A DNA stretch of 64,000 nucleotides from Diphasiastrum complanatum (lineage: Eukaryota; Streptophyta; Lycopodiopsida; Lycopodiales; Lycopodiaceae). The notes beneath the pieces were generated by a model. That model searched no databases. It saw nothing but the letters and a program-made list of their open reading frames with translations, and was not told the DNA's origin. Each line of letters begins with the position of its first letter. Position 1 is the first letter of the stretch. Of the stretch, positions 45,194 to 57,116 are shown piece after piece. The stretch is from positions 41,685,368 to 41,749,367 of the forward strand of contig CM055103.1 in NCBI GenBank assembly GCA_029204225.1, read 5' to 3'. The translations under genes and the position numbers were made by a program.

Positions 45194-47929
45194 GAAAGAA
45201 TGAGGAATCCCTCTCCAAAGACTCACATATTCAAATCCTCAAGCATCCACTAAATTGACACTTCTTGAGCAAACGTGTGTGGCATATGTAAATCAGTCAC
45301 CAGCACTTGCCTCTTTGTAGGATCCGAACACATAGGCAAGTGTGCAAAAGCTGCTAAAATCATACAACCATTGTCACTCTCTTATTCGACCAAGTGTCCT
45401 ATACGACACATGGCACATATTTTGTAATGGCCAACTCCTACATTTTGGAAGGCTAGTCCAAACCAAGTGTCCCATACAGCATACGACACATGCTCATTTG
45501 AATGGTCAACTGCCACATTTTAAGAGTTTGGTCCAACATGTTGCCTCTATATATGACCCAATACCCCTATCCCAAATTTAAGCATGTCAATCAAGCTAGT
45601 GCACCTCCTATATTGCATCGCTATATAAAATCACCACAAACTGGGGACTAAGCCATTTTGCTTACAGGGCTTCAACTAGGGAGCTCCCTTCGACCCCACA
45701 AAAATTCAATGTACTTTAGGGATTGAATTGTAATTCACGAGGTCCCCTATTAAGAACAAACAATACATTTAGGGCGGTACTTTAAGGGCTTATTTAAAAT
45801 TTTGTGCTCATGACCTATTTTCGGCACTTCTAAAAGGGGCACAAATGAACTTGGCCTACCTTGCTTAGCAGGTCATTTTACTATGTAGTATAAGTAGTTG
45901 ATTACTCATTTCTTTATAGGAGACTTGTTGTTTTTCCTTGTAGGGGATTAGCTACCAATTGTATTTGATGTTCCTTCAATATTCTTAGTAGGAGAATGTT
46001 ATTTGCTTCATCTTGTAGGGTCTATCATTTTGTTGGGACTTTCTTTCCTACTAACATATTTTATTGTCGTTGATCTTCTATTGTCAATTTGCCACCAACA
46101 ACCTACCATCAACAATCCTTCATCAATCTACAAAAAAGCTTTATATTGATCATGTTGATTGGCAACACTGAGTCCATTATTACCAACGGTTCTTTAACAC
46201 AAAATTGAAGGAATATCAATGTGTGCACCCACTCAAATTGAAAGTTGAACGGCAGGTTTAACGATTGTGTGCACAATAGCCCAAACAAGCCAGAGCAATC
46301 AGGATAGCAAATAGCAACCCCTACAATTTCAAGGTAGTCAACTGGATCAATGCCATAAGGCAATAACAAAGAACCTATAAATGTGACCAATGAAAACCAA
46401 CCATGACCATTTGCCCAATGTACCCAAGCCAACCTTGCATGTAGAATAGAAAACTCAACGCAAAACGAGCCTAAGCACCCCAGATAATATATAGAAGGAA
46501 AAGGTTAATGGAATTTCTCAAGTTGTATCATCATCTGCTCCAATAGTATGTATAGTAACCTAGAAAGGAACGCAAACCTCTGCCTCTATTTCAAAAAATA
46601 TCAATGGTCATATTGGAACTATGCATAGATGTGAATAATAAACCGATTTGCATTAAACTCACCAACAACTAAAGGAACATGATGTGATGTGTGTGATAAT
46701 GTGTTCCAATATGTACCTCTGCCTACTTCAAATTTGTAAGATCTACCATCTAAACAACATCACCATGTACCCCATCCAACAATAAACATGTACGTGACCC
46801 TCTCTTGTTTGCAAGAGGTGGTTGCTGTGACAAGGAAAGCACATGCACTTGATCCTCTTACGGGAAATTGTGTGGTCTCTCTACATAAATTAATACCTCA
46901 TGGAAGACAACCTCATGTGACTACTCTAGATATATATGCATGCAATAGGTGACACCATAACCATTAGATTATAAGAATCAAGCGTATGACCCTCATCTAA
47001 AGAAAAAGTCAATATCGTAATCTTATATATCTCATGATATAAGTCTAGACCCTACAGCTAAATCTCATGTGTATTAGTAGCAAGACTACAGATTGATGTG
47101 ATGGCCCATCTAAACATACCTCATTTCAAGTGTCATATGTCCCCTTGCACTCATGCTTTGTCTCATTAGATGCATCTTTCATTTACTAATCCACTTACGC
47201 AACATGTTCACCATCCTTGTCAAACTCTTTATGATCTCTTAGTCACACAAGCACACACACAATATTGCACAAACATTTGCCAAATCAAACTTTATTGATT
47301 TTTTTGCAAGCAAGTACATAGGTGGTGTGCACAAAACCCTAACGAGTTGTCTGCCTTGTATCCATCCAACCTTTGTTGCAGGGAATGCAATTCGAAATGT
47401 CTCCCTCTAGGCTCTCAAATCTCCACTTCTCAAACACCCCTTAACCCTGACACATCCTAATTCATGCACAGATGACACTTTTACTTGGCAGTACTCTAAC
47501 ACATAGGCAAGTGAGTGGGATGAACATCTGACATGTGTCACTCATACATTGGATCAAATGTCCCAATGAGCATATGCCACATGTCCTGTTCACCAGTGAC
47601 TCCTAGTTTCAAGGAGGTCAGTCCAGCCAATCCTAATAAGTGACCTAGTACCCTATGCCAAAGCTAAGCACAACTCTCTGAGGTCCAAAGCCAAGAAATT
47701 ATAGTTTAATTACATCATATTTATAGTGGTCACCACAGGCCATCACTTGCCTCACATTTCTCTTCACTAACTCAAGCATTTCACTCATTTGAGTTAGAAA
47801 ACTAGTCGCACAAGGCACTATCTAAGGAATTTCTATTGTAATAGAGCTTGTTGTATGGATGATGGTAATCCACAAAGTCTAAATAGATGTTTGATAAACA
47901 AGCTAGATACTCCAAACACATCAATCTTT
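45194..47929. other. Intron sequence of RST1, no clear feature
   Basis: After the remainder of the split tandem unit (to about 45251) the sequence is AT-rich and unique as far as can be seen. A minus-strand open stretch at 46109-46432 has no recognisable motif and is probably chance. Confidence 0.5.
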
Positions 47930-49065
47930 TTACGTGTTGGAAAAAAACGAGCCATTTCTGTGAGTCTGTCAACTATAACCAAGATAGAATCATGTTGTCA
48001 TGGTGCACACGAGGCAAGTTGGTGATATAAGTCCATGGAAATACTCTTCCATCTTCGTTCCAGAACATGCAATGGGTGTGAAGAACCAATAACTTTAACC
48101 CTTTCAGCTATATTAACCTAACACTTCAAACAATGTGTCACATAATGGTGTACATCCTTTGTTATTTCTCTTCACTATACCATCCTCTAAGGTATATCTA
48201 AGTTAAGTGCGAGCAAGACACCAGAACTTTCTTTCTAGGAGTCTACTTGCGCAAAATTTGCTGTCACAATTTCCTTACCATGAGGATCCTCCTGCTGAGC
48301 CTATCCAATCTCAACAAATAGGTCATTCTCTATGACCAAAAAAGACATCTCATGCATATCCAAGATAAAGCAACAACCACAAAATTCTCGACACCCTGCT
48401 TGTATCGAATTTCCATGTGAAATTAATGCATCAACTCAGCCCACCTGGCTTGCCACCCTCTTAGGTCCAGCCGGTTGTGAAAATATTGTCATGGTCCGTG
48501 TACACATAGAATTTTGCACCATATAAATAATGCCTCCGTGCCTTCAAAGCATGGATTATGGCATACAACTCCTTTTCATGGGTCGGGTAATTCTTTTGAG
48601 CAGGGTTGAGCTTCTTGCTCTCAAAGGACACTGGCCTACCCTCTTGCATTAGAAGTGACAACGGCGATATCACTCGCACCTTTTTCTTCGACAAATGGTA
48701 ATGCGATAAAGTCAGCCACAACTTGTTTCAAGTCATCAAAATTTCGCTACCTAACTCCCGTCCATTCTTTTCGTATTTTTCTATTATATATCGATCAATG
48801 GTGCAGCTACAATTGAATAATCCTACACATCTATACCATAAAACATAGCTATTCCAAGAAATCCTCCTAATGTTGTCAAATCTATAAGCACATACGAAGC
48901 AAGAAGAACGGCAACCTTCTTTAGATCTAGTTTTACCCCTTCTATTACGTCCATGTCCAGTACTGAGGATCTGGAATAATCCTTGATGTGGATATTATAG
49001 TTATGCCTTGAAATTCCCCTCAAGGCCAGTTGTGTATTTAATAACCTTGAGAGAGGCTTAGGCAC
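47930..49065 (-). pseudogene. Decayed Ty3/gypsy pol remnant
   Basis: Minus-strand translation recovers, in several frames, an RT end with YVLIDLTTLGGFLGIAMFYG (about 48830-48890). RNase H follows: SFESKKLNPAQKNYPTHEKE and LYAIIHALKARRHYLYGAKF, with VYTDHDN (48500-48640). Near 47950-48060 integrase residues like ILVIVDRLTEMARFF are visible. Stops and frameshifts are frequent. No LTRs were found, so this is an old remnant. Confidence 0.75.
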
Positions 49066-50808
49066 TCCAATTACGACATGTGAAATGGTGCATGGTGTTT
49101 AACGGCTATATGCATGCTGAGGAGTTCAATAGTAACTCTAGTTGAGTTTAGCAATGTATTAGAGTTTGCATAGCATATGCACAACTGTCTTGAAGGCTCT
49201 AAGTACCCGACAGGAACTCACCCTCCTACACTTCCAAATTCCAGTTTGTGGTTACCGGAATCCTCTCCTCAGCTGCATTCATTCGGCGTGGCTTGGGGGT
49301 GAATATCTTGTGGGTTGATATTTACATTCATCTTCGCAGTGGTATCAGATCTAGAGCTTGAACTGATTAGAAGGTAGAGTTAGGTTGTCATTAAAATTGG
49401 TGGTACGTGCATTAAGTCGAATTTTGGTACAACATAGTTTTCTATGAGGATTTCACCTTTTTAATAGGTAGAGTCAATTTCTATATCGTAAACTTTGAAA
49501 GATGTGCTTGTATCTGCAAAAAACCAGATGTTCAAGTAGATATGCAAGATTGTATTGCCACTTTCTGCCCAAGCTTCCATATCCCCACAGTTTATGCTCT
49601 TGAATCCCCTCCTAATCTCAAATACCAATTTTTGAATTTCCCTTTTGAAATTCACCATCTTAGCTCCAAACTTTCGGGGCCTCTAACCTCTTCTATAATC
49701 TCCACTTTCACCCTCTAAGCTCTTCCTCCTTGAGGCTTGATTCTTCCTCCTTTCAAGTTCCTTCCTCCACCTCTTCCTGTCCTGTTTCTTTGTCCTTCAA
49801 CCTTGTTCCTAACCCTTCATGAATCTTCTCCTCCTCCTTTGCTTTAAGCTCTTCAGTTTCTAATGCTGAAGGCTGGCTCTCAATTCCTAGTCTTGCTCTC
49901 TCAGTATTGTCCTTCTCCTGTGAACTTGCATACTTCCTCTTTAGTCTAAGGTTAAAGGGCCAAAACCTCTGTTCTCCATCTTTCCTTTTCTTCTCCCCTA
50001 GCTCAATGGTCTCCTTACTCTTGCTCATCTCCCTTGATTACCCTTCTTTTCTCAGTTCATGAACCGAAATAACCTAAAATGACACACAACAATAAATGAA
50101 CAATAGTTTATAGCATGGACTAGTGGTTCGTTATTTATCCTGTATGGCAAGTTAACCACATTTATTCTATCACTCCCACTTGATTGTAGATCTGTCCAGA
50201 TCATACTACAAATCACAATGAGATATAAAACAACACAACCATTTTTCACAGTCATTTCACTCATAGAAAATGCTTTTAGTGCTACACACAGTTGATCAAT
50301 CTTAAGAGTTCACACACAACCAGCTCCCTACTAAAGCCCATTGCATCACACAGTTAGTTTCCACTAGAACACATTGGTACGTCCACTGGAGCCTTCCACA
50401 CAACTTTCAAAGGCTCCACGCAGCTCCTTCATTTCACATAGTAGATTAGAATATATCACACAATATCCCTTCCACAAAGTAAGTAGAAATAGTAGGACAC
50501 AACAAAAGACACCCAAGATGAACTCTGCCATTTCCTTCTTCATGTTGATCACATCATTGCAGCAAACAACAACTTGATTCACAAAGGACTCCTATCACTA
50601 GTCTTCTATCTTCGTTCAGAGGGAAAAAAATGTCTTCACATGGTCATGTTAGAATATTTTGCAGATCATCCTTCAGCACCTCCACCATTGATCCCTTTGT
50701 AATCTAGCATTCATTATATGGTCCACAACCAACGCACTTTTTAGCGAATGTTCAAACCAAAAACTGAAGATATCTCTTCTTCACAGCAATGTTGCCTCTG
50801 CCATGAGC
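49066..50808. other. Intron sequence, unassigned; one Lys/Glu-rich minus-strand frame
   Basis: A minus-strand open stretch at 49753-50028 encodes a charged peptide (SKETIELGEKKRKDGEQRF), but no family is recognised. TGGTATCAGATCTAGAGC near 49341 resembles a retrotransposon primer site, hinting at an old LTR element, though no LTR pair was found. Confidence 0.35.
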
Positions 50809-50813
50809 ATCAT

Positions 50814-51278
50814 AGTTACGGACTACAGGATACAGGCCTACTGGGCTACTCTGCATATATTCCACAGGCCTCTTTACATTTACTATTGGTTATGTATATT
50901 TCTGGTTACGCATTTTATATTAATCATGTACAGGCCCCAGAGCCTTTTTATATGCTTATGACCCGCACTGGGTCCTTTTTTATGACATTGACTGGCCTTG
51001 GGCCCTTATTATATGGTTATATGTGGAGTGGGGGCCCGTAGGAGGGTGCACTATTTTCCCTCCACATTTTGCCTCCCTTTACTTTTGAATTCCTATTTTA
51101 GGGTTCATTGGTAGGGTATTTATAGGGGCATTTGTACACTCATTTTTCAGATTATTGATTGGTATTGCTTGGGCTCTTCGTGGGAGAACCTATTGTCTTG
51201 TCTATTGCTTGTAGGGCTTTAGTCTATTGCTGTCTTGTATGCTTCATTGATTCAACACCTGAGATTTTGATCATAACT
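50814..51278 (+). repeat. 5' LTR of G2 copy 2
   Basis: 465 bp, AGTTACGG ... ATAACT. It is slightly longer than the 3' LTR because of small insertions. The same internal stretch, GGAGGGYGCACTATTTTCCC, is found at 7615. Confidence 0.85.
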
Positions 51279-51290
51279 TGGTATCAGAGC
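51279..51290 (+). promoter_or_regulatory. Primer binding site (initiator tRNA-Met)
   Basis: TGGTATCAGAGC starts immediately after TAACT, which fixes the LTR end. Confidence 0.92.
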
Positions 51291-52029
51291 ACTTTCCTGA
51301 TTGCTGAATTTCAGATCTGATTTTCTGATTGGGTGCCCATTTTCCTTGCTGATTTTTCTCTCTTTGCTAAGGGCTTTTGTCTCTTTGCTTCAGCAACATT
51401 CAGCACAGTTTGGAGGAGGACCAACTCCCATCAGAGCATTTTCCTTGGCGAAGCTTTAGCAGATAGTTAGCGGAAGTACTTCCGCTAAATTTGGTGGCCG
51501 GAATAAAAAAAAAAAAATTTGGGCAGATTATTTCCGTCGCCCAATTTTTTCCCTCTTTTTTTTTTGAATCCTCCATTTGATTCAGGGAAAGGATTCCCAG
51601 CCATCTTTTCAGCATTGATTGGAGGCTGTCCAGCGCCCTACTTCATCACATTTTTCAGCCATTGTTCCAGCAAAGTTTCAGCCATATTTCAGTTTTGATT
51701 AGAGGCTGCCCATCGCCCTATTTCATCACGTTTTCCACATATTTCCAGCCATATTTTCAGCATTGATTGGAGGCTGTCCAGCGCCCACTTTCATTCTCCT
51801 TGTGGTCACATTTTCCAGCCAGCTCTTCGCACACGCTTGGAGCTCTATCGAGAGGTATCTTTGCTGGTTTTTTCCTTGCTTTCCACACCTTTTCTTGACA
51901 TTTGTCATTTCCTTTCTTGCTCTTAGTGTCGTTTGTGTACCTAAAGCGTATTTGGGGTGACGACAAAAGTCCGCTCCCTCCGATATTAAGCTTTTCTTAC
52001 ACTCTCTTCACTTCCCGCATTCCTTGACC
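51291..52029 (+). other. Leader of G2 copy 2 with three repeat cores
   Basis: Cores near 51625, 51702 and 51771 match GGAGGCTGTCCAGCGCCC. Just upstream of gag lies GGGGTGACGACAAAAGTCC (about 51955), which is also found before gag in copy 1 (about 8861). The leader holds no long open frame. Confidence 0.75.
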
Positions 52030-53560
52030 ATGGATACTTCCCCTACATCTTCTGAGCCTCGCATACCGTCTTCCACCTACCTTGACGAAGTATGGCATGA
52101 ATTCCGAGATCATCTTAGGGAAGCCATGAGTGATGTACGCACTGATTTACGCCAGGAGTTACGAGAGACATTCACTGCTCTTTCTGCCCAGATTGCTACA
52201 CTATCATTATAGTCCAGTGTTTCTCCACTATCTCCACCTGTTCCCCCACAGCGTACATTTCCATCACCCGAGACTCCTTCATCTTCTGGTCCTTTGCCAC
52301 GAGACTTTAAGGATAAGGTTCAGCTTACTGTGTATTCTGGGTCATCCGATGGGAATGAACTCGAGAATTGGTATTCTAAGCTTGAGACCTACTTCCTTAC
52401 GTTTCCTAAGACTGACATTCAGCGGATACATTAGGCTACTTTACATTTGGAGGGCCGTGCTGCTACTTGGTGGCGCATGTTTCGCCAGACGGCTTCACAC
52501 CCTGGCCTTGCTGGTTGGACAGAGTTTATGACAGCACTCCGCCTAGTGATGATTGATCCTCAGTGGCTTATTCGACAGCGCGACATCTTTCGCAGTTTAT
52601 CTCACACTGGTGACTTGGCTGCTTATAAGACACGGTTTACAGAGCTTTCCTATCTATTCCCAGATATTTCTACATTGGAGCTCATCTCTCGCTACGTTGC
52701 TGGTCTACGAGGCGCACTCAGGTATGATGTTTCTTCTTTTTTTCCACTCGCTCTTTCTCACGCCATCTCCCTTGCTACCGCATTGCAGCACAAGTACTCT
52801 CCCATCTCTTCCTCTGTTTCTCGTCCTTCGCATCCTTTCACACGTCCTATTTTTTCTCTCCATCCTCTGCTAGTCCCACATCTGTCAGTTCACCTTCCTC
52901 CACTCTTCCTTCTGCACCACGTCCTCCTTTTTCTCCTCGTCCTGTTTTTGTTCGTCCCTACTCACAGCCTAAGATGTCTGAGATCTATGAGAAGCGCTTT
53001 ATGTTTCAACTGTAAGAGTCCTGATCATATCGCCCGTGATTGCCGACAGCCTTTCACTGCTAGTGCCGTCTATTTCCATGATGCTGACACACCTGATGAT
53101 AGTCCTGATTCTGCCATATGCCTTCATATTCTTGATGATGACCCACCTGTTGATCAGTTTGCCACACGCACTAAGCCTGTTCCTGATCCCCCTGATCTAG
53201 CTGTATGCCATGCTCAGCTTGCTTATGCTACTTGAGCCGGTAAGCCGGGTCCACGCCATATCCATCTTCGCGTACGTATCACTGGTCGTGAGTTTATTGC
53301 CCTTGTTGACACGGGTAGCACTCACTCGTTTCTCAGCAGTCATATTACTACACGCATTCGTGCTATGCCAGTCACTACGCCTCATCCCCTGCATGTTGAG
53401 GTTGCCAGCGCACACTCTTTTCCTAGCACGCAGATGTATCAGCAGCTTTCATATCGGATGGAGACTTCCTTGGTCAGGCAGATTTTCATATTATTCCACT
53501 TACACGGTACGATCTTATCCTCAGTGCTGATTGGTTTGCATCCCTTGGTGCGGTTACAGT
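52030..53560 (+). pseudogene. G2 gag-protease, broken
   Basis: ATG at 52030 starts MDTSPTSSEPRIPSSTYLDE and stops at 52210-52212. A second stop is at 52432. The frame 52447-53235 carries GRAATWWRMFRQTASHPGLA, DPQWLIRQRDIFRSLSHTGD and, after a shift, zinc knuckle CFNCKSPDHIARDC (about 53008-53045). A stop at 53233-53235 precedes the protease, ALVDTGSTHSFLS near 53300, which is read in another frame. Sequence and order match copy 1 at 8955-10841. Confidence 0.82.
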
Positions 53561-53579
53561 AGACCTCCAGCAGCAGACA

Positions 53580-55526
53580 TTGACATTCTCTCATGATGGT
53601 ACTCAGCATATATTTTCCGGTATTGATTCTCGGCAGGACTATCAGCTTATTTCCGGGAAGCAGTTCACATGGAGCCTCCCGAAGGCCCACTGTGCGGCTA
53701 TTCTTTCTGTTCAGCCAGTTCAGCCTATCGCGGATGCACCACCTTTGCCGCAGGTATTTTCTTTGCTTGCTATCATTTTTGCTTTAAAGAAGTGGCGTCA
53801 TTATCTGTATCGTGTTCCGTTTGATGTTTTTACTGATCACCAGTCACTTCGTTTTTTGTATACACAAAAGGATCTTAGTGATCATCAGTACCGTTGGCTT
53901 CAGTTTTTACAGTCCTTTCATTTTGATATTCATTATAAGCCTGGTAAAAGTAACGTTGCTGCTGATGCTTTGTCTCGTTTACCTGCTCTTACTTACAGTC
54001 TTGTTACGTCTCCCCACTCTTGGTATGATGATCTTCCTCAGGCTTATGCCACATGTCCAGACTTTCGTGATGTTATGTCGTCTGCCTCTCGTCCTTCCTC
54101 TCACCCTCACCAGGTTTATTCCATTGTTAATCATCGTTTGTTTCACTATGGTTCGTTATGTATTCCCATCACTCTCGACATACGTCCACAGCTCCTTCTT
54201 GATGCCCATTCCTCTCCTGTTGGTGGCCATTTTGGTTTTCAGAAGTCCTTGTTCCGTTTGAAAGATCATTTTTATTGGCCTTCCATGAAGCGTGAGCTCT
54301 CCCACCTTATTCATACTTGTGATTTTTGCCTTCGTAACAAGTATTCCCATGAAAAACCTAGCGGTCTCCTTCAAAGTTGGCCTATTCCTTCCCGCCAGTG
54401 GACTGATATATCTATGGACTTCATTTTAGGTCTTCCCCGTACTCAGCGTGGTCATGACTCTTGTTTGGTGGTAGTTGATAGGTTTTCTAAACAAGCTCAT
54501 TTCATACCAGTCAGACGTACTATTATTGCAGAGCAGTGTGGTCGTATATTTATTTCTGAGATTTTCCGCTTACATGGTCTCCCACGATCTATACTTACTG
54601 ATCGGGATACCAAGTTTACATCAGGTTTTTGGACAGAGCTTATGCGTATCTTGGATGTTAGGATACTTATGGGCACTGCTTATCATTCTTCTGCGGATGG
54701 TCAGTCTGAGGTTATTAACCGGGTATTGGAGGATTATTTACGACATTATGTTTCTCCTTCTGGTCGTGATTGGGATCAGCATTTATGTTTGGCTAAGTAT
54801 AGTTATAACAGTTCTGTTAGTTCCAGCACAGGTGTTTCTCCTTTCCTGCTTGCTCATGGATACTCACCAGTTCTACCCGGTATACCTGCTCCTCTAGATG
54901 ATGCACCTGTTACTATTTCATCTTATCTTTCGAGTGCTCGGGAGATTATTACGAGAGCTGCTACTCATTTACAGCATATTCAGCAGCGATACAGGACCAT
55001 TGTTGATCGTCATCGGCGCCATGTTGAGTTTGTAGAGGGAGATACTGTTTTTCTCCGGTTACGCTTTGCTCGCCATCGTTTTGTACAGGGTCTTGCTTCT
55101 ACTGAGAAGCTTGCGCCGCGCTATTATGGGCCTTTTCATATTCTTGAGCGCCTCAGTCCAGTTACATATCGTCTTGAGTTACCTGCTGCTACTCGGGCTT
55201 GTGATATCTTTCATGTCAGTTTATTACGTGCTGCTATTGAGGATGATGCTCCTCGAGATTCCTCATTTCCTACAGATTCAGAGCTTTTTCCATTCCTGCC
55301 AGCTGCTATTTTACAGGTGCACTTATTGCATAGTCGTCGCCATCGGCAGGTTCAGTTTTTGGTCCAGTGGGATGGTCGTCCTGTTGAGGAGGCTACTTGG
55401 GAGCCCATTGATGTTTTTTATCATACCCCTATCCTGGCTGATCAGGCTCGATCACTTGCAGCTACCATTGCTTCTCGGGATGCTCCGGCTTCTCTTGATG
55501 TTCCTTTCTCAGATGGGATATCTTGA
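53580..55526 (+). CDS. G2 protease end-RNase H-integrase-chromodomain, 648 codons open
   Basis: The frame starts in the protease tail (TFSHDGTQHIFSGIDSRQDY). At PPLPQVFSLLAIIFALKKWR it passes directly into the end of RNase H (VFTDHQSLRFLYTQKD, KSNVAADALSRLP), skipping the whole RT and the start of RNase H. Integrase follows: VGGHFGFQKSLFRLKDHFYW, SMDFILGLPRTQ, LTDRDTKFTSGFW and SADGQSEVINRVLEDYLRHY. A GPY/F-like block (APRYYGPFHILERLSPVTYR) and a chromodomain-like end (VQFLVQWDGRPVEEATWEP) complete it. Integrase catalytic residues appear present. An open frame of this length in a defective element is noteworthy. Confidence 0.87.
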   Translation: MTFSHDGTQHIFSGIDSRQDYQLISGKQFTWSLPKAHCAAILSVQPVQPIADAPPLPQVFSLLAIIFALKKWRHYLYRVPFDVFTDHQSLRFLYTQKDLSDHQYRWLQFLQSFHFDIHYKPGKSNVAADALSRLPALTYSLVTSPHSWYDDLPQAYATCPDFRDVMSSASRPSSHPHQVYSIVNHRLFHYGSLCIPITLDIRPQLLLDAHSSPVGGHFGFQKSLFRLKDHFYWPSMKRELSHLIHTCDFCLRNKYSHEKPSGLLQSWPIPSRQWTDISMDFILGLPRTQRGHDSCLVVVDRFSKQAHFIPVRRTIIAEQCGRIFISEIFRLHGLPRSILTDRDTKFTSGFWTELMRILDVRILMGTAYHSSADGQSEVINRVLEDYLRHYVSPSGRDWDQHLCLAKYSYNSSVSSSTGVSPFLLAHGYSPVLPGIPAPLDDAPVTISSYLSSAREIITRAATHLQHIQQRYRTIVDRHRRHVEFVEGDTVFLRLRFARHRFVQGLASTEKLAPRYYGPFHILERLSPVTYRLELPAATRACDIFHVSLLRAAIEDDAPRDSSFPTDSELFPFLPAAILQVHLLHSRRHRQVQFLVQWDGRPVEEATWEPIDVFYHTPILADQARSLAATIASRDAPASLDVPFSDGIS

Positions 55527-55602
55527 TGCAGTATTTTTCTCTGGCACTGGTTCTTATCTTATTTTGCCTACATTGGGGGCAATGTTCTTTATAGCCAGGG
55601 AG

Positions 55603-56057
55603 AGTTACGGACTACAGGATACAGGCCTACTGGGCTACTCTGCATATATTCCGCAGGCATCTTTACATTTACTGTTGGTTATGTATTACGCATTTTATAT
55701 TAGTCATGTACAGGCCCCAGAGCCTTTTATATGCTTATGACCCGCACTGGGTCCTTTATTATGACATTGACTGGCCTTGGGCCCTTATTATATGGTTATA
55801 TGTGGAGTGGGGGCCCGTAGGAGGGCGCACTATTTTCCCTCCACATTTTGCCTCCCTTTGCTTTTGAATTCCTATTTTAGGGTTCATTGGTAGGGTATTT
55901 ATAGGGCCATTTGTACACTCATTTTTCAGATTATGGATTGGTATTGCTTGGGCTCTTCGTCGAAGAACCTATTGTCTTGTCTATTGCTTGTAGGGCTTTA
56001 GTCTATTGCTGTCTTGTATGCTTCATTGATTCAACACCTGAGATTTTGATCATAACT
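55603..56057 (+). repeat. 3' LTR of G2 copy 2
   Basis: 455 bp, AGTTACGG ... ATAACT, preceded by the purine-rich AGCCAGGGAG. It pairs with 50814-51278. Confidence 0.87.
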
Positions 56058-56800
56058 ATCATAGATTGCAATGCCATGAGCACCATAGGTTGCGAGGCAC
56101 TTCTCTGCTGATAAGCATTTCACAAAAAATGTTTGGTAGGAACAAGCTATACGTCACGATTTGATGAATATGGCCCCCTTTTCAATATTTATTGAAAAAA
56201 AAGGTTGTAGCAGCCTATAATGTAAAAGGCCAAAAGGCCTATATTGCAAATTGATTTATTAGGTAAAGAAAACTCACTAAGAAGACTTTGGTTGATAGCA
56301 ATTGCCTACCGAAAGTTTTAAACCACGTCAAAGTAAGGCTAAGCCGCCATCGTGGGTCCAATTGCTACTAGTCTTCTTATTGCCAAGGGTCTATTCATAA
56401 GATGGCACAAATTTCCTACTCCTATATCTAGGCTATCATCACTTTTCACATGCATGGCATGCACATTTCTTACCCCTCTTGTATGAAGTTTGAACTACCA
56501 TCACTTTTCACATGTGTGGCGTGCACGTTTCTTACCCCTAATGTATGAGGTACCAGCACTGTTTAACATACTTCATGGGGTTAATATCATGAATCTTAAA
56601 AGATTACGACCTGAACTAGTCTAAATATATCTAAAATTGTAATTAGCCAAGCTCTGTGCCTTTCAACAGACTAGCTTTAAAGCTTATAAATGACGAAGAG
56701 ATATCCATTGCCCAAGGTATAAATACCTACAAGTCGAACAATAGCAAGAATTTAAAAATAACATCACATAAACCCCAAAAAATTTAGTATGCATCCATAC

Positions 56801-56920
56801 CTTTCATTTCGAGAGGACTCAAAGCTTATGAAGCAATTTGCCAACAGTTTGAAATGATCTTTGGTATTCAAACAAACCAAACCAGCCATAACTATCAATT
56901 GTTGCTTATGAAGTAGAATC
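56801..56920 (-). other. Exon-like segment, host gene unknown
   Basis: On the minus strand AAATGTAG precedes an open 120-bp stretch that ends GAAAG/GTATGG. It encodes ILLHKQQLIVMAGLVCLNTK and HFKLLANCFISFESSRNER. It joins in phase to the segment at 57027-57116. It cannot be a constitutive RST1 exon, because insertion between exons C and D would create a stop. No family recognised. Confidence 0.3.
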
Positions 56921-57026
56921 CTACATTTGAGATTCATGCCCAGATTAACATAAATGATTAGCTTTTGAACTAAGTCAAAGTATAAAGATATCACAAGCAC
57001 CATAAGATGAAAAATAGTCAGATTAC

Positions 57027-57116
57027 TCAAAGAATGACAAATGAGTGAAGGGTAACTTCTTGAAGCTCATCCGAGAAGAAAATTGGTAGAAAACCTGTTT
57101 CATGAACACCAGTTTT
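57027..57116 (-). other. Exon-like segment upstream of 56801-56920
   Basis: Minus-strand reading gives KLVFMKQVFYQFSSRMSFKK then LPFTHLSFFE, ending at GA/GTAATC. Its two spare bases complete a Glu codon with the next segment. The acceptor side is weak in pyrimidines. It may be a small gene inside the intron or chance. Confidence 0.22.

Larger units (their letters stand above)
50814..56057 (+). mobile_element. Gypsy family G2, copy 2, lacking RT
   Basis: Two LTRs (50814-51278 and 55603-56057) begin AGTTACGGACTAC and end CATAACT, forming AGTTA...TAACT inverted ends instead of TG...CA. The flanking duplication is ATCAT (50809-50813 and 56058-56062). Inside are a primer site touching the LTR, a leader with three repeat cores, gag with stops, protease, and an open RNase H-integrase-chromodomain frame. 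The RT domain is absent between protease and RNase H, so this copy could not move alone. Confidence 0.9.

Noticed and set aside
46109-46432. A 107-codon minus-strand open frame
   Set aside because: No motif, no splice context and composition like surrounding intron; treated as chance.
49330-49360. TGGTATCAGATCTAGAGC as a primer binding site of another LTR element
   Set aside because: No LTR pair or coding region in a matching orientation was found around it.
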